A DNA stretch of 64,000 bases, taken from contig NZ_CP012333.1 in assembly GCF_001263205.1 (NCBI RefSeq), forward strand, positions 9,405,501-9,469,500, given 5' to 3'. Below are positions 27,937 to 36,670 of this stretch, piece by piece. Position 1 is the first letter of the stretch. The number at the start of each line of letters is the position of its first letter. The DNA comes from Labilithrix luteola (GTDB lineage Bacteria > Myxococcota_A > Polyangia > Polyangiales > Polyangiaceae). The translations under genes and the position numbers were made by a program. The notes under the pieces were generated by a model. That model had not been told where the DNA came from and did not search any database. It worked only from the letters and a program-made list of their open reading frames with translations.

Positions 27937-28698
27937 GGCGATTCTAGATATTTCGGCTCGGTCGTGTGGTGGACGCCGGAAATTCGGTGCTGCGAGCAGG
28001 CACGAAATCCAGCGCCCCATGTCGGAGCCCGTACCATTTTCATTTTTGACGGTTTGCGAAGCGAGCCCTCATGCGGGGCGAGTTCACAAGGGGCGACGTT
28101 GTTCCTGGGCATTCCGGGAGCGCCGTGCCGCGAGACAAGGACGGCGTTGCGTCCGAAGCGTACATCAATGAAGCCCTCTGCGACGCGCTGGGGCGCGGTC
28201 ATTCGGCGGTCGTTGACGACACCACCAAGGACAACTCCACGCGGAGTCCACCGTGCGCTCGAAGACTCAGGCACGTGGGCGATCACTGGGCAAGGGCATC
28301 GACAAGCACCTGACGCTCTGCCGCCCGGTCTTCGGGCTTCTGCCGTTGGGTGCTGCCAGCTCCTCTTCGGCCGGGCTCTCGTCTCCTTCACGTGGCGGAC
28401 GTCGACTGCCGACAAATAGCGCATGATGCCTAGCAAGTGCTACCGGGACCGCCGACCCGTTGAGTGCTGGATCGCCGTACGTCTGAACACGTACGTGGCG
28501 ACCGAGCGCAGGACTTCCGCGACGCGCCTCTTAAAGAGCCGTCACGTTGAGCGGGGCGACCGTGTCATCTTCGACCGCCGAGCATTCGCAACTGGCCCCG
28601 ATGAATTCGCGTGTTGCGGTTTGCAATACGTAATCTCACGCATTGCCGCGTGAAGGTGAGACGCTCTAGAATTCCGCATTCCTACTGCGGAGAAATAA
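27937..28698. other. Region without a firm gene
   Basis: One frame at 28423-28653 (76 codons, MMPSKCYRDRRPVECW at the start) has weak coding character and no ribosome-binding site. Its first codons resemble the start of the small gene at 31332 (MLPSK). Otherwise nothing. GGAG upstream of 28699 serves the next gene. Confidence 0.35.
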
Positions 28699-29898
28699 AT
28701 GAGGAAATCGATCTGGATTCTATCGAGTCTCACCGCCGGTGCACTCGGTAGCGTCGCGTGCGGCTCTGACGTTGCTGGTACCGAAGACGTCCGTGTTGCT
28801 TCATCTGCTGAATCGCAGCGATTCCTCGCGGCGCAACCGTCGTTCGTTGACGAGGTGGGCAGGCGGTGGACCAAACGTCGAGACGTTGTGTACAAGGATG
28901 TCAGCTTGGCGGACCTCAAGGAGGTAGAGGAGCGTCAAGATTCACTCGATCCGATAAAAGACGTCGCCGACATGTCGTTGGACGAAGCGTTGAAGCTACT
29001 TGCGCCGGTTCGCGAATTCGGTGGTGCCGAGTTCGTCCTCGACGATGCAGACGCGACAGAATTTGTGCTCTCGATTCAGGCCGTCGCCAAGGAGCAGCGC
29101 GAGTCGGATCGCATCGGACTCTCTGGCGCACCGAGTGCGGGACCCTCGAAGGCTGATAAACGTCCTGGCGACGAAAGCATCGGGACGTCGAAACAGTCCC
29201 TCGTCATCGGTCCTTACGATGATCGATTCAATATGAGCAGTAATGCCAACACATTCCCGTATAACCTGCATGGTTGGGGGGGGACCACCGCGGATCCCTG
29301 GTGTACGTGCGTCAAGATGATCAACAATCATACTTGCGTCACCTCTGCGCATTGCCAGTTCGATGGCACAAGCTGGCTCATGCGTCGACAGATTACGTTT
29401 CAGGCAAGCTCATCTACCCCGCTTCCGCCGGTAGATGCGTCTTGCTACACAAGGACGTACGCGGCGGGATGGAATAGTTCAAGAATTCGTAATTTTGACT
29501 TTGCGGTTATCGCGTTCCACAATTCAACGTCGTTCTGCTCGCTTCCTAGCTACAACGTTGGGAATTTTGGATGGAATACTGTCGGGAACGGAGAATCGAA
29601 CATCCCCGTATGGGTGTCCGGGTACCCCTTCAACGACCGTCCTCCCGGCTGGTCCTACCCGGCGCTCGCGTGGGCGACTTGCAGTGGCAATCAGCCGACA
29701 AGCAACAGCGCGCTCCTCAACCATGTTTGTGACACGACAGGGGGGCAGAGCGGCACAGGCGTCATCAAGAACTTCTCATCCAACGACGTCCGAATTCTTG
29801 GCGTCCATTCTGGCGGTGGGGTTGGCGGGACGTATAATGAAGCGGTGCGAATGACGTCTGCCCTAGCTGCGTGGGCTACATCCGTTGGGGGTTCTTGA
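28699..29898 (+). CDS. Secreted trypsin-like serine protease (lipoprotein)
   Basis: 399 residues. Signal with lipobox GSVAC (Cys22). A pro-region of about 150 residues (mostly helical, acidic) precedes the protease domain. The catalytic triad is readable: His218 in CVTSAHC, Asp267 in NFDFAVIAF, Ser351 in DTTGGQSGTGV, the V8/glutamyl-endopeptidase-like form of GDSGG. Extra cysteines suggest disulfides. It is lower in GC, with more A/T third positions than the core genes, which suggests acquisition. A ribosome-binding site (GGAG) lies seven bases before the ATG. The next gene begins 2 bp after its stop. Confidence 0.88.
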   Translation: MRKSIWILSSLTAGALGSVACGSDVAGTEDVRVASSAESQRFLAAQPSFVDEVGRRWTKRRDVVYKDVSLADLKEVEERQDSLDPIKDVADMSLDEALKLLAPVREFGGAEFVLDDADATEFVLSIQAVAKEQRESDRIGLSGAPSAGPSKADKRPGDESIGTSKQSLVIGPYDDRFNMSSNANTFPYNLHGWGGTTADPWCTCVKMINNHTCVTSAHCQFDGTSWLMRRQITFQASSSTPLPPVDASCYTRTYAAGWNSSRIRNFDFAVIAFHNSTSFCSLPSYNVGNFGWNTVGNGESNIPVWVSGYPFNDRPPGWSYPALAWATCSGNQPTSNSALLNHVCDTTGGQSGTGVIKNFSSNDVRILGVHSGGGVGGTYNEAVRMTSALAAWATSVGGS

Positions 29899-29899
29899 A

Positions 29900-30247
29900 A
29901 TGAGCATGAGCTTTAGAACGATCCTCTTGCGACTTGGTGGCGCGGTGATCTTGGTGACCGCGTTCGTCGCATGCGGCAGATCGAGTGACGATACCGGTCA
30001 AGTTGGCAACGCCTTGCGGGCCTGTCCGGGAGCGGTACCTCGCGAATCCGTTCAGGAAGCAAGCCAGTGCCCCTACATCTGGAGCGAGCAGTGCTTCCAA
30101 TCCGCGCAAGCAGCCTGTGAGTGCGCAGGGTGCCCCGCGACTTGCATCACGTTTGAATCCGTCCCCACGCAGATTCAGTGTCCCGGTGACGCTTCTGCCG
30201 GCAGCGACAGCGGAGCAGCCAGCGACCCAGGACAACCTCATCCGTAG
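29900..30247 (+). CDS. Small Cys-rich lipoprotein paired with the protease
   Basis: 115 residues from the ATG at 29900, right after the protease stop. Lipoprotein signal LVTAFVACG. The mature part has nine or so cysteines (CPGAV, CPYIW, CFQSAQAACECAGCPATC), so it is likely disulfide-rich and extracellular, then a Ser/Ala/Gly-rich tail. No family recognised. An operon with the protease suggests a partner or inhibitor, which is only inference. Confidence 0.65.
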   Translation: MSMSFRTILLRLGGAVILVTAFVACGRSSDDTGQVGNALRACPGAVPRESVQEASQCPYIWSEQCFQSAQAACECAGCPATCITFESVPTQIQCPGDASAGSDSGAASDPGQPHP

Positions 30248-30509
30248 TGCGTGTGAACGGTCTGTCGAACGCAAGGGGAGAGGACCGCGGGGGGGGAAAT
30301 GGGACGCGGAAGGTGGGGCGGCTTCAAACGTCCTGACAGAAGAACGCTCCCATCCTCAGGCTGGACGTCGAACGGTGACTTGCCTTCGACAGATCGATTT
30401 GGCGCACCAACGTCCGACGCTGGGAAGAGCTGCTCTCGGTGCCCATTCCGAGTGAGTTCCGCAGCCACGCGCTCTGCGACCGTGGCGCCGGTAACTTCGA
30501 TCTCCGTTG

Positions 30510-30535
30510 CTGGGGCGGCGTCCTCGCCGCCCCAG
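30510..30535. terminator. Perfect GC-rich hairpin, possible terminator
   Basis: Arms CTGGGGCGGCG (30510-30520) and CGCCGCCCCAG (30525-30535) pair perfectly around TCCT. No T-run follows, so termination is only a guess. It is the one structured element in the 30,248-30,633 gap, which otherwise shows no gene. Confidence 0.45.
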
Positions 30536-30633
30536 AGGCGGTACTACAGGGCATCCTCGAAGCAGCAGGCCAGCCAGCATTGGACGAAACCTGATCTTTG
30601 CCTCAGCCACATCGCCGTCTATACGAAGTCGGT

Positions 30634-31035
30634 ATGACACTTCAGAACACGATCGAGAGTCTTGCGTCGTCCTTCGCTACGAAGATCATCGCAGCTCTTC
30701 GTGAAGCGAACCTTGCCGAGCTGGCCGAGGTTGCCGGCCACGAGGTGGGCAACGGGCGCGTCGTCAAGGTGACCTCGGTGCCGAAGGGGAAGGGCGGTCG
30801 CCTCCCGCGTCGTTCGGCGGACGACCTTAACGGGATGATCGAGCAGATCGCGGGGCTCCTCGCCAAGGAGGTCGCTGGCCTGCGTGCCGAGCAGATTCGC
30901 GATGCGCTTGGCGTCGACAAGAAGGAGCTTCCCCACCCAATCCAGGAAGGTCTGGCGTCAGGCCGGTTCGCAAAGAGCGGCCAGAAGCGAGCCACCGTGT
31001 ACACCCTGGGCAAGGGCAAGAAGGGGAAGAAGTAA
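30634..31035 (+). CDS. Small basic DNA-binding-like protein
   Basis: 133 residues from ATG 30634. An N-terminal helical half (FATKIIAALREANLAELAEV), a basic linker (KGKGGRLPRRS), then a winged-helix-like segment LRAEQIRDALGVDKKELPHP and QEGLASGRFAKSGQKRATVY, ending in a Lys/Gly tail (GKGKKGKK). The last part looks like a degenerate HTH that separates a leading helix from a tail for DNA contact. A decayed copy of its end lies at 20740-20865. Confidence 0.6.
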   Translation: MTLQNTIESLASSFATKIIAALREANLAELAEVAGHEVGNGRVVKVTSVPKGKGGRLPRRSADDLNGMIEQIAGLLAKEVAGLRAEQIRDALGVDKKELPHPIQEGLASGRFAKSGQKRATVYTLGKGKKGKK

Positions 31036-31054
31036 CGCCCAGGCGTCTCGTGGG

Positions 31055-31294
31055 CTACCGCAGATCGAACGCGGCCGTCTCCAGTTGCGCCACGAGTGCG
31101 GCTTCACGTTCGTCGCGTACGTAGACCAGGACTTCGCGTCCGTCCGAATCGACTTCGCCTCGCGGCTTGGCGGACCAGCCGAGACGGGGTGGGATGGTCA
31201 CGTCGGCCGCCATGGCTGCGGGGACGCGAACTTGGAGCGGTTCGCAGTGGAACGCCGCTTCTGCTTCTTCGGGGCAGCCGATTGTCGAGAGCAC
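31055..31294 (-). CDS. Small hypothetical protein
   Basis: 79 residues from a GTG at 31294 preceded by a strong AGGAGG seven bases upstream. Third codon positions are mostly G or C. It reads CEPLQVRVPAAMAADVTIPP then REVLVYVRDEREAALVAQLE, a strand-rich protein with a C-terminal helix. No family recognised. It is divergent from the small gene at 31332. Confidence 0.5.
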   Translation of the reverse strand: MLSTIGCPEEAEAAFHCEPLQVRVPAAMAADVTIPPRLGWSAKPRGEVDSDGREVLVYVRDEREAALVAQLETAAFDLR

Positions 31295-31331
31295 GCAGCA
31301 ACCTCCTCCGGCGCCGGCCGATGGAGGACGC

Positions 31332-31523
31332 ATGCTCCCTAGCAAGTACGTCCTCTATCAGTGCCAACGGCTCCTCGAATGCTCCGCGCTCCGAACGTCT
31401 GATCACGTCCGGATGGATCTCGAAGGAGAACTCCTCGCGCTCTTCCTTGCGCAGGCGAGCTGGGACCGGCCAACGTGGAGGAACGTCCCGACGATCAACG
31501 TGAGGGAGCTGGGGCGAGCCTAG
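31332..31523 (+). CDS. Small hypothetical protein
   Basis: 63 residues from ATG 31332 with GGAGG five bases upstream. MLPSKYVLYQCQRLLECSAL, then a helical segment (MDLEGELLALFLAQASWDRP). G/C-rich third positions support coding. It ends about 60 bp before the PIN-domain gene. Confidence 0.45.
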   Translation: MLPSKYVLYQCQRLLECSALRTSDHVRMDLEGELLALFLAQASWDRPTWRNVPTINVRELGRA

Positions 31524-31583
31524 GGAACCGACGTCGCAGCGATCCTTCGTACATACCGCCAGCAGTAGGGGTACGATGTTATC

Positions 31584-32879
31584 GTGGCCGACGACTCTCA
31601 TTCGCGCTCACTGTTCCGCCCCTTTGCGACGAATGCCGTGCAGGCATTCACCCCGCTCCGCACCAAGGTCGACACGAACACTGCCCTGGTGGTGCTCGAC
31701 ACGAACGTGCTTCTCGCGCCTTACAAGACCAGCGCGACGGCGTTGAACGAGATCAGGCGAATCTACACACAGCTTCGGAGTGAGAAGCGGTTGGTGATTC
31801 CGGCGCAAGTCGCTCGTGAGTTCGGGCGCAACCGTCCGAACCTCGTCGCAAGTCTGTACAAGCAGGTCGTCGACTTCAGAACGCTCGCGATCAACGGTCG
31901 TTACGAACCTCCGCCGGTGCTCCAAGAGCTGCCCGAACACAAGAAGGCACGAGAGGCGCTCGACAAGATGCAGGAGGCGTTGAAAACCTTCCGGTCCTCA
32001 TTGGATGCGCTCGCGAATACAGTTGCGCAGTGGCAGCACACCGATCCCGTGCTGGATGTCTACGAGCGGCTCTTCGACGGCTCAGTCGTTCACGAACTCG
32101 CAATTCCGGCCGAAGAAGTGGAGAAGATGCGGAAGGATCGATACGAGGCGAAACTGCCACCCGGATACAAGGACAAAGGGAAAGACGATGGTGGCATCGG
32201 AGACCTTCTCATCTGGCTGACTCTGAAGCAAGTCGCCAGACAGCGAGAACTCGACGTTCTCTTCGTAACGGAAGATGCGAAAGAGGATTGGTTCCATAGA
32301 GCCGGGGACACGCCTGTATTCCCTCGCCATGAACTCGCCCTGGAGTTTGCCGAGCATGTGTACGGCAGAGCCTTCGGCCAGACGAACCTTTCCGACTTCT
32401 TGCGAACGTTCGGTGCGAAAGAGGAAGTCGTCGCAGAGGTTCGCGAGAACGAGAGGGATCCATTCACCCAGGGCGCGAGAGCCGTTCAGCGACGAATTTT
32501 GAATCACATAGCGAGCGTCGCGACACCGGATGACCACTTCGCTCGGCAGGTTCGGGTTCCTCACTTCAGCTTCTCATACGCCTCAGACAACGCTGTTTGC
32601 GGTGCCATTGTCGTCGAGGACGGATATTCGAGCACTGAGCTTCAGACGCGAATCAATAGAGCCGTGCTGCATGGCCGAGAGATGAAGGTGTCCGAGTTTG
32701 TCGTCGTCCTAGCGGTTGATGGCGAGTACGTGGCTCACCTCAGTAGATTTGCCGAGATGTTGAGCTTTGCCGACTCGGCAATCTTAGTGCACGGGTGGGA
32801 GACGGGGTTCGTCACGTTCTTGAATACGGCAAAGCATCCGACGCTTCGTCGGGCGTTTGAAGTGAACACTTCCTTCTAG
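31584..32879 (+). CDS. PIN-like-domain ribonuclease (candidate defence nuclease)
   Basis: 431 residues from a GTG at 31584. The PIN-like domain (DUF4935/PIN_8 type) spans about 32-250: Asp39 in VVLDTNVLLAPY, Glu79 in QVAREFGRNRPN, Asp207 in GIGDLLIW and Asp231 in FVTEDAKEDW form the acidic metal site expected of an RNase. A helical insert (about 95-195) separates the halves. Residues 250-431 are a second domain (HFSFSYASDNAVCGAIVVED; strands) of unknown type, possibly a sensor. The nuclease gene follows 60 bp downstream on the same strand. PIN proteins of this size are common in defence islands. Confidence 0.75.
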   Translation: MADDSHSRSLFRPFATNAVQAFTPLRTKVDTNTALVVLDTNVLLAPYKTSATALNEIRRIYTQLRSEKRLVIPAQVAREFGRNRPNLVASLYKQVVDFRTLAINGRYEPPPVLQELPEHKKAREALDKMQEALKTFRSSLDALANTVAQWQHTDPVLDVYERLFDGSVVHELAIPAEEVEKMRKDRYEAKLPPGYKDKGKDDGGIGDLLIWLTLKQVARQRELDVLFVTEDAKEDWFHRAGDTPVFPRHELALEFAEHVYGRAFGQTNLSDFLRTFGAKEEVVAEVRENERDPFTQGARAVQRRILNHIASVATPDDHFARQVRVPHFSFSYASDNAVCGAIVVEDGYSSTELQTRINRAVLHGREMKVSEFVVVLAVDGEYVAHLSRFAEMLSFADSAILVHGWETGFVTFLNTAKHPTLRRAFEVNTSF

Positions 32880-32939
32880 GCTTCGCGCGTTCTGTCGGCC
32901 AGCGACGGAACGGTTTCGCTTCATATTTCGAGATAAAGG

Positions 32940-34328
32940 ATGGATCTTCAACGCCTTCGTTCGTTGTTACGTGACGGAATCGGGGATCTGAAGGACCTCA
33001 CGACTACGCCCAACCTGAACGAAATCACTGACGCCCTCGGCCTTCCGGGCCCCGTCGAGGCGTCAAGCAAGCGGTTACGCCTTCATGGGGCCGTCGATGT
33101 GGCGCCCGAGGCGACGCTTCCCGATGTCGCTCGACGGTTCCTCGAACAGTACCCGCCAGTCGTCAAGCTTCGTGACGAGGTTCAAGAGATCATCTGGTCG
33201 GATCCTTTGACCCCACGGATCAACAAGCGCGTTCGACGAGAGTTGGCGACGGTAATCGACAAGCTTGGCTTGTTCGATAACGCGAAGGGCCTCGATAGAC
33301 TTCTCGATTCACTCTTCAATATTGGGCCAACGCTCGACGAGGCCTTTCTTGGTCAGCCGTCACTTGCCGACCACATCGCACGGAACGTCTACAACAACCC
33401 TGGTCAGTGGTCCGCCGAGCAACTCTTTGAGGAGGTCGGCGCGTTGGACTGTAGTGACGCACGCTTCTGCCGGCTGCTTGAAGGACTAGCCTCTGCTGAC
33501 GTTCGACCCGACGTGAGCGATCAACGCCGAATCGCACAGGGCTTGAGTGAGGTGCTGCGCACAGCCAATGGCTCGCTTCGCGAGGTTCGGGAGAAGGACG
33601 GTTACCCTGAGTTTTCTGTTGCGCTGATTGGCGCGAAGCCTCTCCCGAAGCCGAAGAACCTTATCTTTGCATCGCGCAGTCGACCAGACCTGCGCTTTTC
33701 AAGCGCCGTAGACAACGACGTCGAGGTTGTGTCGAACGTCGATGACGTCCTCATCTGCGACAAGGAGGTCGATCATCGAGGCATCCGGTGGCGTGACCTT
33801 CAGGAATGGTGGGCCCAACGCGAAGGGCTGGTTGAGACCCCGGATGCAGCAAAGGAAACGCTCTACAAGCGCCTCCTGGAGATCCTTCCGTCAAACTCGC
33901 CGCCTCAGGTGTTCCTCTTCAAGGCTTTCTTCCGGATCTTCCGCGCGGCTGTGCACGACCTACCGGCATTGCTGCCTGAGGTCTTGCTCCACTGGGACCC
34001 CAAAACGGCCCGCGAACGTGGGAAGGATGCGCTCACGCGTCAGCGTATGGACTTCCTCATGCTGCTGCCGCACAACGTCCGGGTCGTCTTGGAAGTGGAT
34101 GGCAAACAGCACTACTCTGAGGAAGACAAGCCGAGTCCGAGGCTCTACGCGACGATGGTATCGGCCGATCGCGATCTGCGACTAGGCGGATACGAGGTCT
34201 ATCGATTCGGTGGGTACGAGCTAGATGGCTCTCCGCAGGCGATCGCTATGCTCACGGAGTTCTTCGGTCGGTTGTTCCGCCGTCACGCGGTCACGCTTCC
34301 GCAGGCGAGTCAACGGGCCGGCGACTAG
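32940..34328 (+). CDS. Protein with a C-terminal PD-(D/E)XK-like nuclease domain (candidate defence effector)
   Basis: 462 residues. The first 330 are mostly helical with no recognised motif; the opening (LRDGIGDLKDLTTTPNLNE) might be an AbiJ-type N-terminal domain, but this is unsure. The C-terminal part has QRMDFLMLLP (Asp371), then VRVVLEVDGKQHYSE (Glu385, Lys389, His391) and YATMVSADRDLRLGGYEVYR. That is the D...ExDGK...H arrangement of Vsr/MmcB-like restriction-type nucleases. The gene follows the PIN-like gene and is probably in its operon; AT-richer third positions set both apart from core genes. Confidence 0.7.
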   Translation: MDLQRLRSLLRDGIGDLKDLTTTPNLNEITDALGLPGPVEASSKRLRLHGAVDVAPEATLPDVARRFLEQYPPVVKLRDEVQEIIWSDPLTPRINKRVRRELATVIDKLGLFDNAKGLDRLLDSLFNIGPTLDEAFLGQPSLADHIARNVYNNPGQWSAEQLFEEVGALDCSDARFCRLLEGLASADVRPDVSDQRRIAQGLSEVLRTANGSLREVREKDGYPEFSVALIGAKPLPKPKNLIFASRSRPDLRFSSAVDNDVEVVSNVDDVLICDKEVDHRGIRWRDLQEWWAQREGLVETPDAAKETLYKRLLEILPSNSPPQVFLFKAFFRIFRAAVHDLPALLPEVLLHWDPKTARERGKDALTRQRMDFLMLLPHNVRVVLEVDGKQHYSEEDKPSPRLYATMVSADRDLRLGGYEVYRFGGYELDGSPQAIAMLTEFFGRLFRRHAVTLPQASQRAGD

Positions 34329-34359
34329 CTCCGCTTTTCTTCGTGACCTCGGTGGGTTC

Positions 34360-34731
34360 TCATCGACTCGTGCACGTCGCCGTGACCGTCACGCTCCCGT
34401 AGGGCGTCTGACGATCGGACTGCCGTGAGCAACGCCACATATGGCGTCCGTCCTCGGTGTGCCCGGTGGCCTGGTCTTCACGGTCCGCCGGCGTCGAGTT
34501 CAGGTAGTGGCAACGTCCGTCCGAGATGACGTCTTCGCGGTCGTCGCAGAGGGCCTCTACGTACGGCTCTTCGCCGACGCCGGAGTCCGGGACCGTCTCG
34601 TCCACGGCGAAGACGTTAGCCGTCGAGGTGACTTCGTAAGATGCGGATGAGCTTGACCCGTCCGGCTGGCAGGCCTGAAGAGCCGACACAAGGGCCCAGG
34701 GCGGCCGGGAGTGCCCCACGACCAGCCCCAC
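34360..34731 (-). CDS. Uncertain exported Cys-containing protein
   Basis: Reading leftward, a hydrophobic stretch leads to ALVSALQAC, a possible lipobox, then an acidic domain (VPDSGVGEEPYVEALCDDRE; DGRCHYLNSTPADRE; GRHMWRCSRQ). Such secreted Cys-containing proteins are frequent in myxobacteria. The start is unclear (GTGs at 34731 and 34719), and the N-terminal signal lacks a basic region. It lies just outside the left edge of the integrated element. Confidence 0.4.
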   Translation of the reverse strand: MGLVVGHSRPPWALVSALQACQPDGSSSSASYEVTSTANVFAVDETVPDSGVGEEPYVEALCDDREDVISDGRCHYLNSTPADREDQATGHTEDGRHMWRCSRQSDRQTPYGSVTVTATCTSR

Positions 34732-34807
34732 GAGTATGGGGTAACGGGGCGTCACTGTCTGTAACGCCACCCCCCCTGCGTAGCCCGTGTTCAGGGCGGA
34801 TTTTTCA

Positions 34808-34828
34808 GAGCGGGGCACGGGATTCGAA
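34808..34828. other. attL, left attachment core
   Basis: 21 bp identical to 49329-49349, beginning GAGCGGGGCACGG. It corresponds to the acceptor stem and T-arm end of the tRNA-Gly. On the left it meets unrelated chromosomal DNA; on the right it continues in frame into the integrase 3' portion. Confidence 0.9.
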
Positions 34829-35150
34829 ACCAGGTCAAATAGGCCCTGAAACGGCGCGCGCGAACGGACCTCGCGATCGCTCCGAGACGTCACCGGAGCT
34901 CGGAAAAACAGACTCCGAACGGTGCGCGCAAACCGAAGGCTCGTTCGCCTCTTCGACGTCCGAACCGACGACGAGTCCGCCCAAAACCCAACGAGCGAAT
35001 CCGGAACACGTAGACCCCGATTCAGCTCTTCGCGCCGCCGTCAAGGCCGCTGTCGATGCCGGTGATCTAGCACGTGCTGAGGCGCTTCTCGCGGTCCTGA
35101 AGTCCTCGCCGAAGCCTGCGCAGGTGATCGCGCTGAGGAGCCGGAAGTGA
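34809..35150 (+). pseudogene. Displaced 3' portion of the element's own integrase gene
   Basis: 113 codons in one frame from the attachment core to TGA 35150: SGARDSKPGQIGPETARANG at the start, a Ser/Thr/Pro-rich linker, then a helical end (AVKAAVDAGDLARAEALLAV). The integrase at 48025 enters the same core in the same frame (SGARDSN). On excision the core would join the two into one 548-codon gene. In the integrated state this part has no start of its own inside the element, although an ATG frame in the flanking DNA (34641) runs into it by chance. Confidence 0.85.
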
Positions 35151-35231
35151 GTGCGCGTGCATCATGCACGTTTCGTTACCGGTTAGCGCGACGGCGCAGC
35201 ACGTTTTCCGAGGCGCGGCGCGCTCATGATG

Positions 35232-35244
35232 TGATGTTACATCA
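35232..35244. promoter_or_regulatory. Short palindrome upstream of the first element gene
   Basis: TGATGT-T-ACATCA is a perfect 13-bp palindrome in the 340-bp leader between the integrase remnant and the gene at 35492. The flanks are AT-richer than average. Candidate operator or promoter region for the left operon. Confidence 0.4.
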
Positions 35245-35491
35245 TTGTCAACAGCGAAGTGCACGGCCGCGGTCGATTTTCGTGGACTGTCGCCGTCGCT
35301 TCCCATATCTTGCAGCTGACCATCGGAGCAGTGCCACCGGTGGTAGCGGGCTTCGGCTCGTTCCCCGTGCGTCGCATGCGAGCCGACACACGGGAGGCGT
35401 CGCGCGGTCGACGTGCAAGCTCGTCATACCCACGCTTGCGCGCTGGTCGCGCTGGCGTGGCGTTTCCATTCCAACCGTGAAGGACGACCCC

Positions 35492-35848
35492 ATGATGATC
35501 GGTGTCGAAACCGCTATTCGCGCGATGGTGCGCGAGGAGCTTGTCCGCCTGCTCGGGCCGTCTGCGGCTCGTCCCATTTACTCGACCGAGAGGCGCGAGC
35601 TCTATCCGCCTGGCCGCTACAGCGACAACGACGTGAAGGCTCGCCGCCAGGCCCGCGACCGCATCCGCCAGGTGCCCGGTTACGAGCACGTCGGCCTCGT
35701 CTACTCCGTGAGCGCCGAAGCGTACCGGCAGCACTTCGCCAAGCCCACGCGCCGCGTAGAAGCGCCCGCGCCCGCCAACACGAACGACGAAGCGATCGTG
35801 GCCGCCGCCCTCGAAGGGCTAGGCCTGCGCTCCACGCGCGTCGCCTGA
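35492..35848 (+). CDS. First element gene, possible DNA-binding or excisionase-like protein
   Basis: 118 residues from ATG 35492 with AAGGA nine bases upstream. An N-terminal helix (VETAIRAMVREELVRLLG), then YPPGRYSDNDVKARRQARDR and GYEHVGLVYSVSAEAYRQHF, which can be read as an HTH with a wing. The position at the left end, opposite the integrase, suits a recombination directionality factor or early regulator, but there is no family match. Confidence 0.5.
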   Translation: MMIGVETAIRAMVREELVRLLGPSAARPIYSTERRELYPPGRYSDNDVKARRQARDRIRQVPGYEHVGLVYSVSAEAYRQHFAKPTRRVEAPAPANTNDEAIVAAALEGLGLRSTRVA

Positions 35849-35965
35849 CCTGACCTGACCGACAGCTCAATCACTCGAGGCGCCCGTCGGCGCCAAGGCA
35901 CACGTCGGCGCCAAGGCACACGTGCGCCCGCGGCACGCCATTCACTGCACACCGGAGAAACCAGC

Positions 35966-36308
35966 ATGAGCGACGATATCCGCATTATCCAGCACAGCGC
36001 CGTCTTCGGCCGAAAAGAGAAGGCGGTGCGTTCCTTCCGGGTCGGCAAGGTCGCGCCGTACGCGCAGTACGAGCGCGCTTTCAGCCTCTCCTTCGTCGAG
36101 CCGCGCAAGCGGAAGGAGCTACTTCATGGTGACGGAGGACAATCTCCGCTACTTCACGATCGAGAAGAACGGCGAGACCGTCTACGACTCGCGCACCGAC
36201 GTCCCGTGCGACATGGAGAAGTGGGCCGAGACGCGCGCGAAGTTCGAGAAGCACCCTCCCATCACGATCGTTCACCACGGCGCGGCCGACGCGGATGTGG
36301 CGCGGTGA
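35966..36308 (+). pseudogene. Small phage-type gene split by a frame change
   Basis: The first frame from ATG 35966 reads MSDDIRIIQHSAVFGRKEKA, then SFRVGKVAPYAQYERAFSLS to about 36115, and then turns into Arg-rich nonsense. From about 36115 the next frame (mod +1) reads SYFMVTEDNLRYFTIEKNGE, TVYDSRTDVPCDMEKWAETR and stops at 36308. One base change near AAGCGGAAGGAGC would join them into about 113 residues. Alternatives are two short overlapping genes, the second from ATG 36126, or recoding. The next gene starts at the overlapping TGATG. Confidence 0.5.
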
Positions 36309-36589
36309 TGAAGCAGCTCTCTCTCCCCACCGGCGAGCCGCCTCGATCCCGCCATGTCCGCCTCGACCGTGGCGTTCCGCTCGTCATCGGCGAAGCGCGC
36401 GACGCTCTGCAACAGGACCACTGCGGATGCGGAAAGCACTCCGACTGCGTGGTGCTTCGTGAAGGGCGTCACACGTCCACGTCGCTCGACTACGACGGAC
36501 TCGTGATTCGCATCCAGGTCCCCGGTCGTCCGGAGACGCTCTGCCGTCCCTGCTTCGAACGGGAGGCGGCGGTCCGTGGCGTGAGCTGA
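36308..36589 (+). CDS. Small Cys-rich, probably zinc-binding protein
   Basis: 93 residues, start overlapping the previous stop. DHCGCGKHSDCVVLREG in the middle and LCRPCFEREAA near the end give two Cys clusters that could bind zinc. The rest is a small beta-rich domain (YDGLVIRIQVPGRPETL). Element-encoded, function unknown. Confidence 0.6.
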   Translation: MKQLSLPTGEPPRSRHVRLDRGVPLVIGEARDALQQDHCGCGKHSDCVVLREGRHTSTSLDYDGLVIRIQVPGRPETLCRPCFEREAAVRGVS

Positions 36590-36599
36590 CGAGGCCGAA

Positions 36600-36638
36600 A
36601 CCCCCGAGGTGGGAAATTCCCAACTCGCCTTCGGGGGT
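36600..36638. terminator. Two-tier hairpin between element genes
   Basis: The outer stem ACCCCCGA/TCGGGGGT (36600-36607, 36631-36638) encloses an inner palindrome TGGGAA-A-TTCCCA (36610-36622). A direct repeat TGACGAGGCCGA flanks it (36587-36598 and 36658-36669); its second copy supplies the ribosome-binding GAGG of the next gene. Probably an attenuator or terminator-like structure. Confidence 0.5.
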
Positions 36639-36670
36639 CGCGCCGTAGGGCGGCGCCTGACGAGGCCGAC

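Noticed and set aside
31096..31503. Plus-strand frame of 135 codons
   Set aside because: Arg/Ser-rich, overlaps two better small genes with strong ribosome-binding sites.
34641..35150. Plus-strand frame read as one 169-codon gene
   Set aside because: Its first part lies in chromosomal flank and its second part is the displaced integrase 3' end; the join at the attachment core is accidental.
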